From positions 1 through 58,567 of the forward strand of contig NZ_JAKILT010000034.1 of the NCBI RefSeq assembly GCF_023283535.1: 58,567 nucleotides of DNA, read 5' to 3'. This DNA is from Shewanella sairae (lineage in GTDB: Bacteria; Pseudomonadota; Gammaproteobacteria; Enterobacterales; Shewanellaceae). Both the position numbers and the translations under genes were made by a program. Below are positions 18,801 through 29,729 of this stretch, one piece after another (the first letter of the stretch is position 1; each line of letters opens with the position of its first letter). The notes below the pieces were generated by a model. It saw nothing but the letters and a program-made list of their open reading frames with translations. It had not been told where the DNA came from and did not search any database.

Positions 18801-21491
18801 TTATTCTTCTTTTTTCGACTTAGGCTTGGCTTTCGCTTTAGGCTTTGCCTTGGCTTTAGGTTTGGCCTTAGCCTTAGCTTCCGTCACCCATTTGCCATCA
18901 ACAAACTTCGATGACCAACCCGTCGCTTTACCATCAACATCAGTAGCCACGTACTGCTCTTTTGTCTTACGACTAAAGCGCACTGACGCCAAGTTACCAT
19001 CATCATCTGCAACGGGTGCATCAGCTAGGTACTGGTACTTTGGCCACAATAGTTCACGGTACTTAATTAGCTCTTCCACTAATGGACCACGGGTTTCACG
19101 TGATTTAGGGAAAGTGCTTGCAGCAAGGAAGATACCTGCCGCGCCATCACGTAATACAAAGTATGCATCAGACTTAGTACACTTAAGCTCTGGAAGATGG
19201 ATTGGATCTTCTTTTGGTGGCGCCGCTTCACCGCTTTTGAGCAGTTTACGGGTATTCTTACACTCAGAGTTTGTACAACCAAAATACTTACCAAAACGAC
19301 CGTTTTTAAGCTCCATATCGTTACCACAACGATCGCACTCAAGAATCGGACCTTCATAGCCTTTGATTTTGAACTGTCCCGCTTCGACTTCGTAACCATT
19401 ACACGTTGGGTTATTACCACAAACATGCAGTTTACGCGCCTCATCGATTAAGTAGCTGTCCATCGCTGTGCCACAAATGCCACAACGATGTTTTGCGCGT
19501 AATGCTTCAGTCTCAGCATCTTCACCACTGCTAACAGCTTCTTCACCTGGCGTTAAGTTTAACGTGGTTTTACAACGCTCTTTTGGCGGCAATGCATAAC
19601 CAGAACAACCTAGGAAGACACCGGTAGTACCGGTACGGATCCCCATAGGGCGTCCACAAGTTGGGCACTTGATGTCATCTGTTATCACCATTTCGTTCGG
19701 GCGCATACCGCCCTCTTCTGGTGGCAACTCGGCAACTTCTAGCTGCTTAGTGAAATCTTTATAGAATCCATCGAGTACTTTTTTCCAGTCAAGCTTACCA
19801 TGAGCTACATCATCTAATGTTTGCTCCATACTTGCGGTAAAGTCATAGCTCATCAAGTCTTCAAAACTGCCTACTAGGCTATCACTGACAATTTCACCCA
19901 TCTTTTCTGCAAAGAAACGACGGTTATCAACTTTAACGTAACCACGATCTTGGATCGTTGAAATAATCGTTGCATAAGTAGATGGACGACCAATACCACG
20001 CTTCTCAAGTTCTTTAACCAATGAAGCTTCGCTATAACGCGGCGCTGGCTTAGTAAAGTGCTGCTTAGGAAGTAGCTCTTTTAAGGTAACTGAGTCACCT
20101 TGTGCTACATATGGCAGAGTATTATCTTCTTCATTTTTCTTTTTGATGGCAGTTTGAACACGTGTCCAACCATCAAAACGAAGTGTACGGCCTGTCGCTT
20201 TTAACTCATACTCGCCAGCTTTTACCGTAAGACGAGTTGCATCATATTTCGCAGGAGTCATCTGACATGACACAAACTGACGCCAAATAAGCTCATACAA
20301 GCGCTGAGCGTCTCGCTCCATGTCTGAAAGCGATGCGGCACTAACTTTTACATTAGAAGGACGAATCGCTTCGTGAGCCTCTTGTGCGCCTTCTTTGCTA
20401 CCGTAGCGAATTGGCGATTCTGGCAAATACTTATCACCGTACTCATTGCCAATCATTTCACGCACGCTATCAAGCGCTTCTTGACTCAAGTTAGTCGAGT
20501 CGGTACGCATATAGGTAATGTGACCCGCTTCGTATAAACGCTGCGCCATCATCATGGTTTTCTTAACCCCGAAACCTAAGCGCGTACTTGCCGCTTGCTG
20601 CAGTGTCGAAGTGATATAAGGTGCTGATGGCTTGCTTGATGTCGCTCTGTCTTCACGAGCTGCAACAACGAAACTAGACTGAGAAAGTTGGCTAACCGCT
20701 GTTTGCGCTTCAGTTTCGTTTACTGGGCTAAATGCTTTACCTTGGAACTTGACTACCTGCATTTTTAGCAAGTCATCCGTTAAAGTATTTAGCTCAGCGT
20801 GCACGTCCCAAAACTCTTCAGGCACAAACGCTTTAATTTCGCTTTCACGCTCAACCACCAAACGCACTGCAACAGATTGCACACGACCGGCAGACAAACC
20901 ACGAGCGACCTTTTTCCACAATAGTGGCGATGCCATAAAGCCCACAACACGGTCTAAGAAACGACGTGCCTGCTGAGCATTGACCATATTGGTATCAAGT
21001 ACTGATGGCTGGCTAAATGCATCTTGAATCGCAGATTTTGTGATCTCATTAAACACGACGCGCTGATAACGCGATTCGTCACCACCAATCACTTGCTGTA
21101 AATGCCAAGCAATCGCTTCTCCCTCTCTATCCAAATCGGTTGCGAGATAGATATGGTCAGCGTTAGCAGCCAGAGTTTGAAGTTCTTTAACGACCTTTTC
21201 TTTACCAGGTAAAGTTTGATATTTAGCTTTCCAGCCTTTTTCTGGGTCAACCCCCATACGCGCAACTAATGCTTGCTTAGCTTTCAAGCTCTTATATTCA
21301 GCCTTCTCCTCTGGAGACATCTTCTTTACTTCAGCAGCTGTTTTACTGACAACTTTAGCGTCTGAAGTCGACGATGTAGGCAAGTCACGGATGTGACCTA
21401 CGCTCGACTTAACGATGAAATCTTTGCCTAGATATTTATTAATAGTCTTGGCTTTGGCCGGTGATTCGACGATTACTAGCGATTTACCCAT
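18801..21491 (-). CDS. topA: DNA topoisomerase I
   Basis: A type IA topoisomerase that relaxes negative supercoils. It is 896 aa. The N-terminal TOPRIM domain ([27 protein letters not shown]) is followed by the active-site Tyr327 in ITYMRTDS and three C-terminal zinc ribbons ([27 protein letters not shown] with later Cys pairs). A final basic tail is built of Lys-Ala-Pro repeats. The tail, about 25 residues, is low-complexity and probably binds DNA or RNA polymerase. The ribosome site is weak. It is convergent with the gene at 17394. Confidence 0.97.
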   Translation of the reverse strand: MGKSLVIVESPAKAKTINKYLGKDFIVKSSVGHIRDLPTSSTSDAKVVSKTAAEVKKMSPEEKAEYKSLKAKQALVARMGVDPEKGWKAKYQTLPGKEKVVKELQTLAANADHIYLATDLDREGEAIAWHLQQVIGGDESRYQRVVFNEITKSAIQDAFSQPSVLDTNMVNAQQARRFLDRVVGFMASPLLWKKVARGLSAGRVQSVAVRLVVERESEIKAFVPEEFWDVHAELNTLTDDLLKMQVVKFQGKAFSPVNETEAQTAVSQLSQSSFVVAAREDRATSSKPSAPYITSTLQQAASTRLGFGVKKTMMMAQRLYEAGHITYMRTDSTNLSQEALDSVREMIGNEYGDKYLPESPIRYGSKEGAQEAHEAIRPSNVKVSAASLSDMERDAQRLYELIWRQFVSCQMTPAKYDATRLTVKAGEYELKATGRTLRFDGWTRVQTAIKKKNEEDNTLPYVAQGDSVTLKELLPKQHFTKPAPRYSEASLVKELEKRGIGRPSTYATIISTIQDRGYVKVDNRRFFAEKMGEIVSDSLVGSFEDLMSYDFTASMEQTLDDVAHGKLDWKKVLDGFYKDFTKQLEVAELPPEEGGMRPNEMVITDDIKCPTCGRPMGIRTGTTGVFLGCSGYALPPKERCKTTLNLTPGEEAVSSGEDAETEALRAKHRCGICGTAMDSYLIDEARKLHVCGNNPTCNGYEVEAGQFKIKGYEGPILECDRCGNDMELKNGRFGKYFGCTNSECKNTRKLLKSGEAAPPKEDPIHLPELKCTKSDAYFVLRDGAAGIFLAASTFPKSRETRGPLVEELIKYRELLWPKYQYLADAPVADDDGNLASVRFSRKTKEQYVATDVDGKATGWSSKFVDGKWVTEAKAKAKPKAKAKPKAKAKPKSKKEE

Positions 21492-21827
21492 AGATTAATT
21501 TGCGCCAACGAGTCTCAAAAATCGGAAATTTGGCTCCATATATAGAGGGTTGTGTACAGAGTTTCAAGCAAATCCCTCTTTTATTTGTACTGGAGTACCA
21601 ATTTTTAACCATTTTTGAAAAAAATGTGAAAAAAAATAGTGCTTATTTAAAAACTAATATTTCATTATTAGTCATCAAGCAAGTATTAGTTGTGCATTTC
21701 GATGCAAATACAGTGTTTTTACTAAATAAAGCTCGCTTGTGTGGTGCACTCGCTTAAGTATACTGACCACAATAATTACAACTCAGAAAAGATATAACAA
21801 CCTGAGATACCCTTAAGGAAAACAACA
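21492..21827. other. Divergent promoter region topA/astB
   Basis: This 336-bp AT-rich spacer contains no credible gene. A short frame from 21500 has no family resemblance and no ribosome site. It must hold both the topA promoter and the astB promoter, plus the possible ArgR site described separately. Confidence 0.6.
21693..21706. promoter_or_regulatory. Possible ArgR half-operator upstream of astB
   Basis: TGCAT-TTCG-ATGCA is a perfect 5-bp inverted repeat with a 4-bp centre. It has the size and shape of the ArgR box (TGAAT-N4-ATTCA, where C for A at the third position is tolerated). It lies about 120 bp before astB, an arginine catabolism gene. A second box at the usual spacing was not clear, so this is suggestive only. 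Confidence 0.35.
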
Positions 21828-23165
21828 ATGAAGCATTTTGAAGCGAATTTCGATGGACTCGTTGGCCCAACCCATAATTATGCAGGGTTATCATTTGGTA
21901 ACGTTGCCTCTCTAAACAACGCTGCCGCGACCTCAAGCCCAAAAGATGCCGCCAAACAGGGACTAAAAAAAGCCAAAGCGCTGGCCGACTTAGGCCTAGT
22001 ACAAGGTATGTTTGCCCCACAAGAGCGCCCAGACATCCATTCATTACGCCGTATGGGGTTTTCTGGGACTGATAGCGATATTCTGAATAAAGCAGCTAAA
22101 GAAGCCCCTGCTTTATTACGTGCCTGCTGCAGTGCATCAAGTATGTGGACAGCCAATGCTGCAACAGTGTCTCCTAGCGCGGACACCCATGATGGTAAGC
22201 TGCATTTCACTCCTGCAAACTTAGTCGATAAGTTACACCGCAGCATCGAACCTACGACGACAGGTAACATACTTCAAGCTACGTTTAACGATAGCCGCTA
22301 TTTCAAACATCACCAACATTTACCTGAACATACCAGCTTTGGTGATGAAGGCGCAGCCAATCACACTCGTTTATGCAGTGAATATGGTCATGCAGGTGTT
22401 GAGCTATTCGTTTATGGACAAGAAGCGACCAATCCAAGTGCACCACGCCCACAAAAATTTCCTGCACGCCAAACATTAGAAGCATCGCAAGCTGTAGCTC
22501 GCCTGCATCAACTTGACGATGACGGCACTGTCTATATACAGCAAAATCCAGATGTGATTGATCAAGGTGTATTTCACAATGACGTGATTGCGGTAGGCAA
22601 CCAAAACGTGCTCTTCTACCACGAGCAAGCATTTTTAAATACTCAAGCAAAGCTCACTGAAATTAAAAATAAGTTTGGTGAGTCTGCATTGCATTTTATC
22701 GAAGTACCAACGTCAAAAGTCGCTATTCAAGATGCAGTCAAGAGTTACCTGTTTAATACTCAAGTAGTGACCTTACCTTCTGGTGAAATGGCGATTATTG
22801 CCCCAACTAACTGTCAAGAAAACCCAGCCGTTTTTGCCTACCTTAACGAACTGGTCACGCTAAATACTCCTATCAAACAAGTGCTTTACTTTGACGTTAA
22901 GCAGAGCATGCAAAATGGCGGTGGTCCAGCATGTCTTCGCCTACGTGTTGCAATGAATCAAGATGAAGTGGCGGCAGTTAATCAGCATACCTTGATGAAT
23001 GATGGGCTTTTTAACCGCCTAAATCAGTGGGTAGATAAACATTACCGCGATCGTTTATTAGTCGCTGACTTAGCCGACCCACAACTATTAATTGAATCTC
23101 GAACTGCGCTAGATGAGCTGACACAAATTATGCAACTAGGCAGTGTTTATCAGTTCCAGAGATAA
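21828..23165 (+). CDS. astB: N-succinylarginine dihydrolase
   Basis: The second step of the arginine succinyltransferase pathway: N-succinylarginine to N-succinylornithine, ammonia and CO2. It is 445 aa, the usual length. Catalytic Glu174 is in FGDEGAANH, the catalytic His is expected in the VFHND stretch, and the nucleophile Cys369 is in [11 protein letters not shown]. The N-terminus [19 protein letters not shown] is diagnostic. AAGGA precedes the ATG by 7 nt. It stands alone rather than in an astCADBE operon, so it is probably controlled separately. It shares a terminator with the convergent lipoprotein gene. Confidence 0.96.
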   Translation: MKHFEANFDGLVGPTHNYAGLSFGNVASLNNAAATSSPKDAAKQGLKKAKALADLGLVQGMFAPQERPDIHSLRRMGFSGTDSDILNKAAKEAPALLRACCSASSMWTANAATVSPSADTHDGKLHFTPANLVDKLHRSIEPTTTGNILQATFNDSRYFKHHQHLPEHTSFGDEGAANHTRLCSEYGHAGVELFVYGQEATNPSAPRPQKFPARQTLEASQAVARLHQLDDDGTVYIQQNPDVIDQGVFHNDVIAVGNQNVLFYHEQAFLNTQAKLTEIKNKFGESALHFIEVPTSKVAIQDAVKSYLFNTQVVTLPSGEMAIIAPTNCQENPAVFAYLNELVTLNTPIKQVLYFDVKQSMQNGGGPACLRLRVAMNQDEVAAVNQHTLMNDGLFNRLNQWVDKHYRDRLLVADLADPQLLIESRTALDELTQIMQLGSVYQFQR

Positions 23166-23192
23166 GTAAGACTAGATAAATTCCCCGCCATA

Positions 23193-23222
23193 AAAAATGC
23201 CGCTAAAAAGCGGCATTTTTTT
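23193..23222. terminator. Bidirectional terminator after astB
   Basis: AATGCCGCT pairs with AGCGGCATT around a short A-rich loop (23197-23216), with A6 on the left and T7 on the right. It serves astB and the convergent Ig-like lipoprotein gene. Confidence 0.9.
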
Positions 23223-23235
23223 ACTAATCAATAAA

Positions 23236-25830
23236 CTACAAAATATTTACATCTATTGTTACGACTTCTGTCGTCACTTTATTAGGCGTTTCAACAACCA
23301 CACTAAATACGCCTGAAGTCGGCTCATCAACACCTTTAAGCGAAACACTAAACTGGCGGCCACCATTATAGTTTGAGCTAGGCCATATAATAGGGTTTGT
23401 TGATGAAATAGAACCAGCGCTCGTAGAGAAGCTTACAATCGACCCAGCAGGCATTTGCTGATTGTGAAGATCTGAAATAGTGAAATGCACTGTAGCTGAA
23501 CCTTTACCATAGATCTGAATTGAGCCACCTTTATGCTCCCTTCTTGCAATAACAGTAATTGGCTCTCCTTTATCATCAACATCATCAACCAACTCCTGGT
23601 CGACAATGACGATGTCTTCATGCTTTGTTGCTACAGCAGCACTACCTGACATCACCATAGTGAGACTTCTACGAACATATACGGACTTTGAATCACTGAT
23701 ACCGTCAGCACAGTAATCATGAGCAGGAGACGCACATAACACACCATTATATTTCTTATCCTTGGTATCAAAATCTCCCTGTGAATCAAAATCAATAAGC
23801 TCTTCTAACTCACCTCCAACTAATCCTATTAGTTGCTCATCAGGTTGAGGGTTAAATACTGTATCCTCATTATAATCATTAAAGGCATCGTTCAAGTCGA
23901 AAGGCTCACCAGTAACGTCGGTTCCATTTAAGAAAGCGTCTTTCTCATCCTCATAATCACCAGGCACATAATCAAAACGACCATTACCATTTAAGTCAGG
24001 GAATGTTTCTTCACCAATAGCTGTAGCGGTGATAGTCGCTCGCCCACCAAAAGGCTGACCATAGTAGTTACCGTAAACCCTTACTTGATTACTGTTATTT
24101 AAATCACAAACATCAGAGTCTGTAACCGACTTTTTCAATACAAAACACTTTTGAATCGCTGTCGGATTATTAATCTGAATTCCCTGTTCATTAAACAGTG
24201 TTGCACCCTCAGGACGTGATAATTGACTTGTCCAAGTGACAGAGCAAGCACCATTTGTAGTTTGGCAAGCATCTTCAATTGAACCACCTTCAGTAGTAAA
24301 GGAAATTGTTGTTCCATCTGGTACAGGGTTATTGAATGCGTCCGCCATACGCGCTGTCACTTCCACCTCAGTACCGTCTCTATTCCATCCTTCGGCGTTG
24401 ACGAATTCAGCAGCAAGCGAGAAGCTATCTTGATCAGGAATACCTGTGGAAATGACAAGTAGTTTAGACTGGCTAGTAATTGCAGGAACCGCACTATTAT
24501 CTACAGTTGCAGTTACCCTTACCGAGGTAGCGACTGTACCGGTAGTCACAACAGTTTGCACTATACCATCACTATTTGTTGTGGCAGCACTAGGATTAAG
24601 CTCCACTCCACCAGTTACAGTGTTGAGTTCAAATAACACATTTTGATTAGTGACAGGGTTACTATTTTCATCAAGAACACGAAATTTAACTACCGATGAC
24701 TCCGTTCCGCCTGTACCTAAAATACCTATATTTTCAGGCATGGCTGATACAAAAGCGATACTACCAACATCAGCTTGCGAAACTTCAAGTGTCGCCGAAG
24801 CTGATAGACTTATTCCGCCAGCATTAGCACTGACGTTAATTTGGTCTTCACCCACACAACCTTGTGCGAGATAAGTTGTAGTCGCTTTGCCGTTACTTGA
24901 AGAAATTGGAGAACTTATAATAGCTTGAGCAGGGGTCTTAGTTCCGCAAGTTGACGAGAAATACACATCAATAGGCTGTGAAAAAGGATTGCCCTTATCA
25001 TCCTGAATCAAAACAGAAATCGTCGCAGTTCCGCCAGCTGAAAGTTTCTCTCCAGCATGCTCAACACTCGCAATATTTTCTTTAAAGGGATCACCGCTTC
25101 CCATTAAAACATTGGTCGCACCTAGCACAACAATGGTTTTACCAATTTCATTAGTAGGCAGCGTAGCTGTCGCCTCTGCAGCGCCTAACTCACTGCCAGC
25201 GAAAATACTAACTGATGCTAGACCATTAGCATCTGTTACCGCAGTTTTTATCGGTAAATCACCAAGCGGGCTATCAAAAGTAACAATAGTAGGTTTTGAG
25301 ATCCCTGTAACTTCAGCCGTTAAGCGTCCAGGTGATAAAGTCGTAATTGATTCTATCGAATTGCCTTCATTATCGGTCAAAGACAATGAAACTTGAGCGC
25401 CACTACCAGCATCCCCTCCATCACCAACCATGGTCACGTTGATAAATGCAGATTCACCAGATGGAACTGCTGCAGTAACGGTAGCACCAGTATTAATTGA
25501 TGCTGTATCCAAAGTTATTTCTGCAACGCCATCTGAGTTAGTCGCAACTTCACCGGTTCCAGGCGTAAACGTGCCGTAATTAACGTTGTTTAATGAAAAG
25601 CTCACCAATGCACTCACTGGAGCGCCAGAAGAATCTGTAACTTTTGCAGTTATAATGGCCTTACTTTCAGCAGAGATAAGCGTCTTATCTGCACTGAGCG
25701 TAATAGAGATAGTTGTAGGATCAGGCGTACCCCCACCATCTGGGTCCGTAGAAATACTCCCTCCGCCACCACAACCGACGAGTATAAACGTCCATATAAA
25801 AGCGATAAAAATGCTATAAGCTGACTTCAT
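23236..25830 (-). CDS. Bacterial Ig-like (Big_1/invasin-type) repeat lipoprotein
   Basis: An 864-aa secreted lipoprotein. The start at 25830 is chosen because GGGAGT precedes it and it gives a clean lipoprotein signal with lipobox LVGC, Cys20. A Gly-Ser-Asp-Pro linker follows, then at least four or five Ig-like repeats of the Big_1 type, recognised by repeated patterns such as VTDSSGAPVSALVSFSLN..., TNSDGVAEITL and VLDENSNPVTNQNVLFEL. A region near 600-690 breaks the repeats with a very acidic, Asn/Asp-rich insert (DLNGNGRFDYVPGDYEDEKD) that looks calcium-binding. Members are surface adhesins or structural stalks. The ligand is unknown, and it is not part of an operon. Confidence 0.82.
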   Translation of the reverse strand: MKSAYSIFIAFIWTFILVGCGGGGSISTDPDGGGTPDPTTISITLSADKTLISAESKAIITAKVTDSSGAPVSALVSFSLNNVNYGTFTPGTGEVATNSDGVAEITLDTASINTGATVTAAVPSGESAFINVTMVGDGGDAGSGAQVSLSLTDNEGNSIESITTLSPGRLTAEVTGISKPTIVTFDSPLGDLPIKTAVTDANGLASVSIFAGSELGAAEATATLPTNEIGKTIVVLGATNVLMGSGDPFKENIASVEHAGEKLSAGGTATISVLIQDDKGNPFSQPIDVYFSSTCGTKTPAQAIISSPISSSNGKATTTYLAQGCVGEDQINVSANAGGISLSASATLEVSQADVGSIAFVSAMPENIGILGTGGTESSVVKFRVLDENSNPVTNQNVLFELNTVTGGVELNPSAATTNSDGIVQTVVTTGTVATSVRVTATVDNSAVPAITSQSKLLVISTGIPDQDSFSLAAEFVNAEGWNRDGTEVEVTARMADAFNNPVPDGTTISFTTEGGSIEDACQTTNGACSVTWTSQLSRPEGATLFNEQGIQINNPTAIQKCFVLKKSVTDSDVCDLNNSNQVRVYGNYYGQPFGGRATITATAIGEETFPDLNGNGRFDYVPGDYEDEKDAFLNGTDVTGEPFDLNDAFNDYNEDTVFNPQPDEQLIGLVGGELEELIDFDSQGDFDTKDKKYNGVLCASPAHDYCADGISDSKSVYVRRSLTMVMSGSAAVATKHEDIVIVDQELVDDVDDKGEPITVIARREHKGGSIQIYGKGSATVHFTISDLHNQQMPAGSIVSFSTSAGSISSTNPIIWPSSNYNGGRQFSVSLKGVDEPTSGVFSVVVETPNKVTTEVVTIDVNIL

Positions 25831-26047
25831 TGTCAGACTCCCTGTTACTCTGATTATTATTACTGATAACCTTACGGCTACGCACTGCGTAACATTACAC
25901 AATTTACATGCAACTTTACCACAACAAAATGCGTTTATTTACAACGAATACCGAAAACTTTAACTTCTGGAGCATTTCTTATGGGGCACTTTCTTGGTAG
26001 GCTTTAATGCGCAAATTGAAAAGCATAAAAATTATACAGGAAGCACT

Positions 26048-27376
26048 ATGTCTGCTACGAAAACCAAAAAACTCGGCCTCACGAGTAAGATTATAATCGG
26101 TATGTTTACCGGTATTATTCTCGGGTTGTTATTACGCAATCTGTTTCCAGAGAGTGATTTTATTAAAGAGTACATTACCGAAGGCGTACTCAATGTTATT
26201 GGTACCATCTTCATCTCCAGTTTAAAAATGTTAGTTGTTCCCCTCGTTTTTGTTTCACTTGTCTGCGGTACCTGCTCGCTAAGCGAACCTTCTAAAGTCG
26301 GCCGTTTAGGCGGTAAAACTATTGCGTTTTATCTATTCACAACAGCTATCGCACTCTCGATGGCAATTCTTGTTGCGGTTGCAGTCCATCCTGGCAATGC
26401 CAGCATGGTGGTCGAGGGTATGCAGTTTGATGCCAAACAAGCGCCTAGCCTTTCAGATGTGTTAATCAACTTAGTACCGACTAACCCTCTACATGCAATG
26501 AGTGAAGGCAACATGCTGCAAATCATCATTTTCGCGGTGATTTTTGGTTTTGCTATCTCCCACATAGGAGAGCGTGGTGCGCGTGTTGCAGCGCTGTTTA
26601 ATGACCTAAACGAAGTCATTATGCGTGTTGTAACGCTTATCATGCAGCTTGCACCTTATGGTGTATTTGCTTTGATGGCGAAACTTGCGCTAACTCTGGG
26701 CATGGAAACATTTGGTAGCGTGGTTAAGTACTTCTTCGTTGTACTCGGCGTATTACTTATTCATGCTTTTGTTGTTTACCCTACTTTACTTAAACTGTTC
26801 TCTGGGCTAAACCCATTCACCTTTATCCGTAAGATCCGCGATGTTCAATTGTTTGCTTTTAGCACTGCTAGTTCGAATGCGACGCTACCAGTAACCATTG
26901 AGACAGCTGAACACCGCATGGGCGTAGACAACAAGATTGCCTCATTTACCTTGCCGCTTGGCGCCACCATTAACATGGACGGCACCGCGATTATGCAAGG
27001 TGTGGCAACTGTGTTTATTGCGCAGGTATTTGGTATTGAACTAACAATTACTGATTATGCGATGGTGGTTATCACTGCAACTTTAGCGTCAATCGGCACA
27101 GCAGGTGTACCAGGCGTAGGCCTTATCATGCTTGCTATGGTACTTAACCAAGTGGGTCTGCCAGTTGAAGGTATCGCGCTGATTATTGGTGTCGATAGAC
27201 TGCTTGATATGGTCCGTACTGCAGTTAACGTAACCGGTGATACCGTTGCTACTGTTGTGATTGCAAAATCTGAAGGCGAGTTTGATGAAGCTCTGTTCAA
27301 CGATACTCAAGCAGGTAAAGTCGCTCCAGGCTTTAATGCAGAGGTGCATGCTGAAGAGCATAAAGTTAATCGATAG
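26048..27376 (+). CDS. Dicarboxylate/amino acid:cation symporter (DAACS family)
   Basis: An inner-membrane secondary transporter of 442 aa from the ATG at 26048, which has AGGAAG upstream; the frame extends to 25994 without a ribosome site there. It has about eight membrane helices and the two re-entrant hairpins typical of the GltP/DctA fold. HP1 carries the serine-rich SSNATLP motif, helix 7 carries NMDGT, and HP2 carries GTAGVPGVG. The conserved Asp/Asn of the last helix lie in DRLLDMVRTAVNVTGD. The substrate is probably glutamate, aspartate or a C4-dicarboxylate with Na+ or H+, which the sequence alone does not settle. Confidence 0.9.
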   Translation: MSATKTKKLGLTSKIIIGMFTGIILGLLLRNLFPESDFIKEYITEGVLNVIGTIFISSLKMLVVPLVFVSLVCGTCSLSEPSKVGRLGGKTIAFYLFTTAIALSMAILVAVAVHPGNASMVVEGMQFDAKQAPSLSDVLINLVPTNPLHAMSEGNMLQIIIFAVIFGFAISHIGERGARVAALFNDLNEVIMRVVTLIMQLAPYGVFALMAKLALTLGMETFGSVVKYFFVVLGVLLIHAFVVYPTLLKLFSGLNPFTFIRKIRDVQLFAFSTASSNATLPVTIETAEHRMGVDNKIASFTLPLGATINMDGTAIMQGVATVFIAQVFGIELTITDYAMVVITATLASIGTAGVPGVGLIMLAMVLNQVGLPVEGIALIIGVDRLLDMVRTAVNVTGDTVATVVIAKSEGEFDEALFNDTQAGKVAPGFNAEVHAEEHKVNR

Positions 27377-27396
27377 TACCGACGCGATTTAACTAA

Positions 27397-27424
27397 AAAG
27401 GCATCCAAATGGATGCCTTTTTTT
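27397..27424. terminator. Bidirectional terminator after the symporter
   Basis: AAGGCATCC pairs with GGATGCCTT around AAAT (27399-27420), with T7 after it on + and A5 before it. It serves the symporter and probably the convergent acetyltransferase gene. Confidence 0.9.
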
Positions 27425-27479
27425 ATCGCAGATGCTTACAGAAAGCTTTTTAATATTGCAGCATAATTTAACAAACTAA

Positions 27480-28034
27480 TTAATTAGCTGAACTCAGCTG
27501 CTTTAATACTCTAGCAGGCACGCCGCCCACCATAGTATCGGGTGCAACATCTTTATTGACTACGGCACCAGCAGCAATAACCGAACGCGCACCAATTGTC
27601 ACACCTTGATTAATCACTACATTGCCACCAATCCACACATCATCTTCAATAGTGATCGGTAAGCAAAATGTTTCCCAGCGGCGTCGACTCATATGATCAA
27701 CACTGTGAGATGCTGTATAAAATTGGCAGTTAGGGCCAATCATCACATGATCACCAATGGTAATCTGGGCACCATCGAGCATCACTGCGCCCATATTGAT
27801 AAAACTGCCACTCCCTATGGTAATTTGTTTACCAAACTCGCAATTAAACGGCTCACGCACAATCGAACCTTCACCAATATTAAGTAACTGCTTCATCAAG
27901 CACTGAGTTTCGCTAAAGCCTAAGCTATTATTAATTTGCTTTTGCAATAAATAAGCATTGTCTCGTACAGCTGAAATCTCAGCATCTGCGCCAGCAAACA
28001 CTTCACCATTGAGCATTTTTTGGTATTCGGTCAT
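27480..28034 (-). CDS. maa: Maltose/galactoside O-acetyltransferase-like enzyme
   Basis: A 184-aa left-handed beta-helix acetyltransferase of the Maa/LacA group, which transfers acetyl from acetyl-CoA to a sugar. The N-terminal helical part (MTEYQKMLNGEVF) is the Maa signature. The hexapeptide repeats run from about residue 60 (ITIGSGSFINMGAVMLDGAQITIGDHVMIG) to the C-terminus, and the catalytic His is in YTASHSVD. The acceptor sugar is not shown by the sequence. It is a single gene, separated by a terminator from gsk upstream. Confidence 0.88.
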   Translation of the reverse strand: MTEYQKMLNGEVFAGADAEISAVRDNAYLLQKQINNSLGFSETQCLMKQLLNIGEGSIVREPFNCEFGKQITIGSGSFINMGAVMLDGAQITIGDHVMIGPNCQFYTASHSVDHMSRRRWETFCLPITIEDDVWIGGNVVINQGVTIGARSVIAAGAVVNKDVAPDTMVGGVPARVLKQLSSAN

Positions 28035-28070
28035 CGCTTTATTTTTCTTATGTTATTTAGAGTAGATTCA

Positions 28071-28107
28071 AAAAAGGCATAACTCAGAATGCTAAGTTAT
28101 GCCTTTT
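28071..28107 (-). terminator. Terminator of gsk
   Basis: AAAAGGCATAACT pairs with the AAGTTATGCCTTTT arm around an 8-9-nt loop. On the minus strand it is followed by a T-run. It lies about 40 bp after the gsk stop. Confidence 0.85.
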
Positions 28108-28145
28108 AAAATTATGTCACTGCAAGCCTTCAGCGGCTTCTCAGC

Positions 28146-29450
28146 TTATCTTTCCCAGTATGACTCTTCCAAGCTATCTTCACGCTCTGGTAAGCCACGT
28201 GAAAGTCTTGGGCTATGCTGTGCAAGTACTTCATAAGCTACGCGGTTAGCATACTTACAAATTTGCGAGAATGATGAGTAACACAAACCATCACGCTTAT
28301 GCTTGCTTGAGCCTGGCACGTTAGTCTTGTGGAAAGTATTCGAAGCCAAATCATGTAATAGTGCAGCTAATGCACCATCGCCTGCACCGTTAGTATTACG
28401 GATAACCTCAGGACCGCCCATATATGGCGAGATGTGCGCGTAAACCTTAAGTGGAGACTCACAATCAGCCTTTAATTTAGGGCGAGAGAATTCGTAACGG
28501 TTAAACTCAGGAATAGAACCTGGTAATAGCGTATGGCTAGTTTCACGCTTTTCTGAGTCTTCAGTGTAACCTGCTGTGTATAGCCCTAGAGGACCTGCTG
28601 TGGTCAACACCATGTCACACCACTCAAGTGCCGCTTCACTGGCTAGCAATGGATCGCTAAAGCCTGTTAACGCTTCACCTTCATCTTCATTCATAGCAAG
28701 AATGGTCACGTGCTCTTTAATGAATTCTTGCCACCATTTTGGATCTTCTTCAATTAAGAAACGGGTACCTAATGTTAAGACTACTGGCACTTCAGCTTCT
28801 TTAGCGTAGTTAATCGCTGTCATTGCCGCATCAGTGATCTGATCGCCACCGCTAGCTCGCGTTAAATAAGCCGTCAGAATTAGCGCAGAGCCACCTTGAA
28901 CCACGTCTTTATCAATATATGTCGGCGTTAACTGATCCATTGAGCCTTTGCTGATCGCAAAGGTACGCTCACCGCACTCAGAAATTAGCGTAAAGCAACG
29001 ACCAATGGGACCCGCTACGGGTTGCAAGTAGTTCAAATCTACTTTAGAAGAGGTGTTACATAAATAGCGGTAAGCATAGCTACCCACTTCAATATTTTTG
29101 CTCATTACGCCAAATAATACTGAGCGATCATCCGCCAAAATAGAGTAATTGTGTACCGTGTTACCAATGGTGCCACCAGCAAACTCATCGCTGATCAGTT
29201 CATTGCTTTTAAGCTCGGTATAAAGTGCATGGGCCTTGTCATCGTCAATCAAGGTTGAGTTACCTTTCGGCAGCTCATATCGACTCAATAACTCATCTTC
29301 CACTTTAGCCTCAATGTCTACTAACGTCTGGTCAATACCAGAAATGTAAGTAGAGATTGGTAAAGGCTGCTGGATCAACTGCGCCAGCAGTGGATCACGG
29401 TTTTTAACTGGAAAATAATGTTTAGACTTACGCTGACCTGGAAACTTCAT
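28146..29450 (-). CDS. gsk: Inosine-guanosine kinase
   Basis: A PfkB-family kinase that phosphorylates guanosine and inosine for purine salvage. It is 434 aa from the ATG at 29450 (MKFPGQRKSKHYFP), the same length as E. coli Gsk; a longer frame from 29474 is unlikely. Diagnostic stretches are FAGGTIGNTVHNYS, GSYAYRYLCNTSS, TNGAGDGALAALL (the anion hole and catalytic Asp) and SPRLSRGLPEREDSLEESYW at the C-terminus. It belongs to the recR-htpG-adk-hemH-gsk block known from enterobacteria. Confidence 0.95.
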   Translation of the reverse strand: MKFPGQRKSKHYFPVKNRDPLLAQLIQQPLPISTYISGIDQTLVDIEAKVEDELLSRYELPKGNSTLIDDDKAHALYTELKSNELISDEFAGGTIGNTVHNYSILADDRSVLFGVMSKNIEVGSYAYRYLCNTSSKVDLNYLQPVAGPIGRCFTLISECGERTFAISKGSMDQLTPTYIDKDVVQGGSALILTAYLTRASGGDQITDAAMTAINYAKEAEVPVVLTLGTRFLIEEDPKWWQEFIKEHVTILAMNEDEGEALTGFSDPLLASEAALEWCDMVLTTAGPLGLYTAGYTEDSEKRETSHTLLPGSIPEFNRYEFSRPKLKADCESPLKVYAHISPYMGGPEVIRNTNGAGDGALAALLHDLASNTFHKTNVPGSSKHKRDGLCYSSFSQICKYANRVAYEVLAQHSPRLSRGLPEREDSLEESYWER

Positions 29451-29659
29451 ATTGAGCTCTCTTTCATTCGGCATCCATGCAAAATATCAATTTAAACGGG
29501 TAAGTAATCTCTCATTGTTTATCCAATGGTGAATAAACAAAACGACACTTTAAGCGGTTAACTATAGTAAAGGTTAGCTATAGTAAAAATTATGCCGCCA
29601 CTATTTATTTAGCTTAGTCACAACTTAAGCAAAATAGTGAGCTTAGTGGGCTATATACG

Positions 29660-29694
29660 CAAAAAGGTGGGGGATTTTACCACACCCCACCTCT
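29660..29694 (-). terminator. Terminator of hemH
   Basis: AGGTGGGG (29665-29672) pairs with CCCCACCT (29685-29692). On the minus strand it is followed by TTTTT. It lies 35 bp past the hemH stop. The rest of the 280-bp gap up to the gsk start (29451-29659) shows only AT-rich promoter-like DNA. Confidence 0.85.
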
Positions 29695-29729
29695 TTCGCT
29701 AGCTGAAATCACTACAGAAGGGATAAAAA

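Noticed and set aside
18751..19359. 202-aa plus-strand frame over the topA 3' end
   Set aside because: It is the complement of the Lys/Ala/Pro-rich TopA tail and zinc-ribbon coding, giving low-complexity Ala/Leu runs. It also begins across the topA terminator.
21500..21757. 85-aa frame between topA and astB
   Set aside because: No family resemblance and no ribosome site. The codons are AT-driven and it overlaps the expected promoters.
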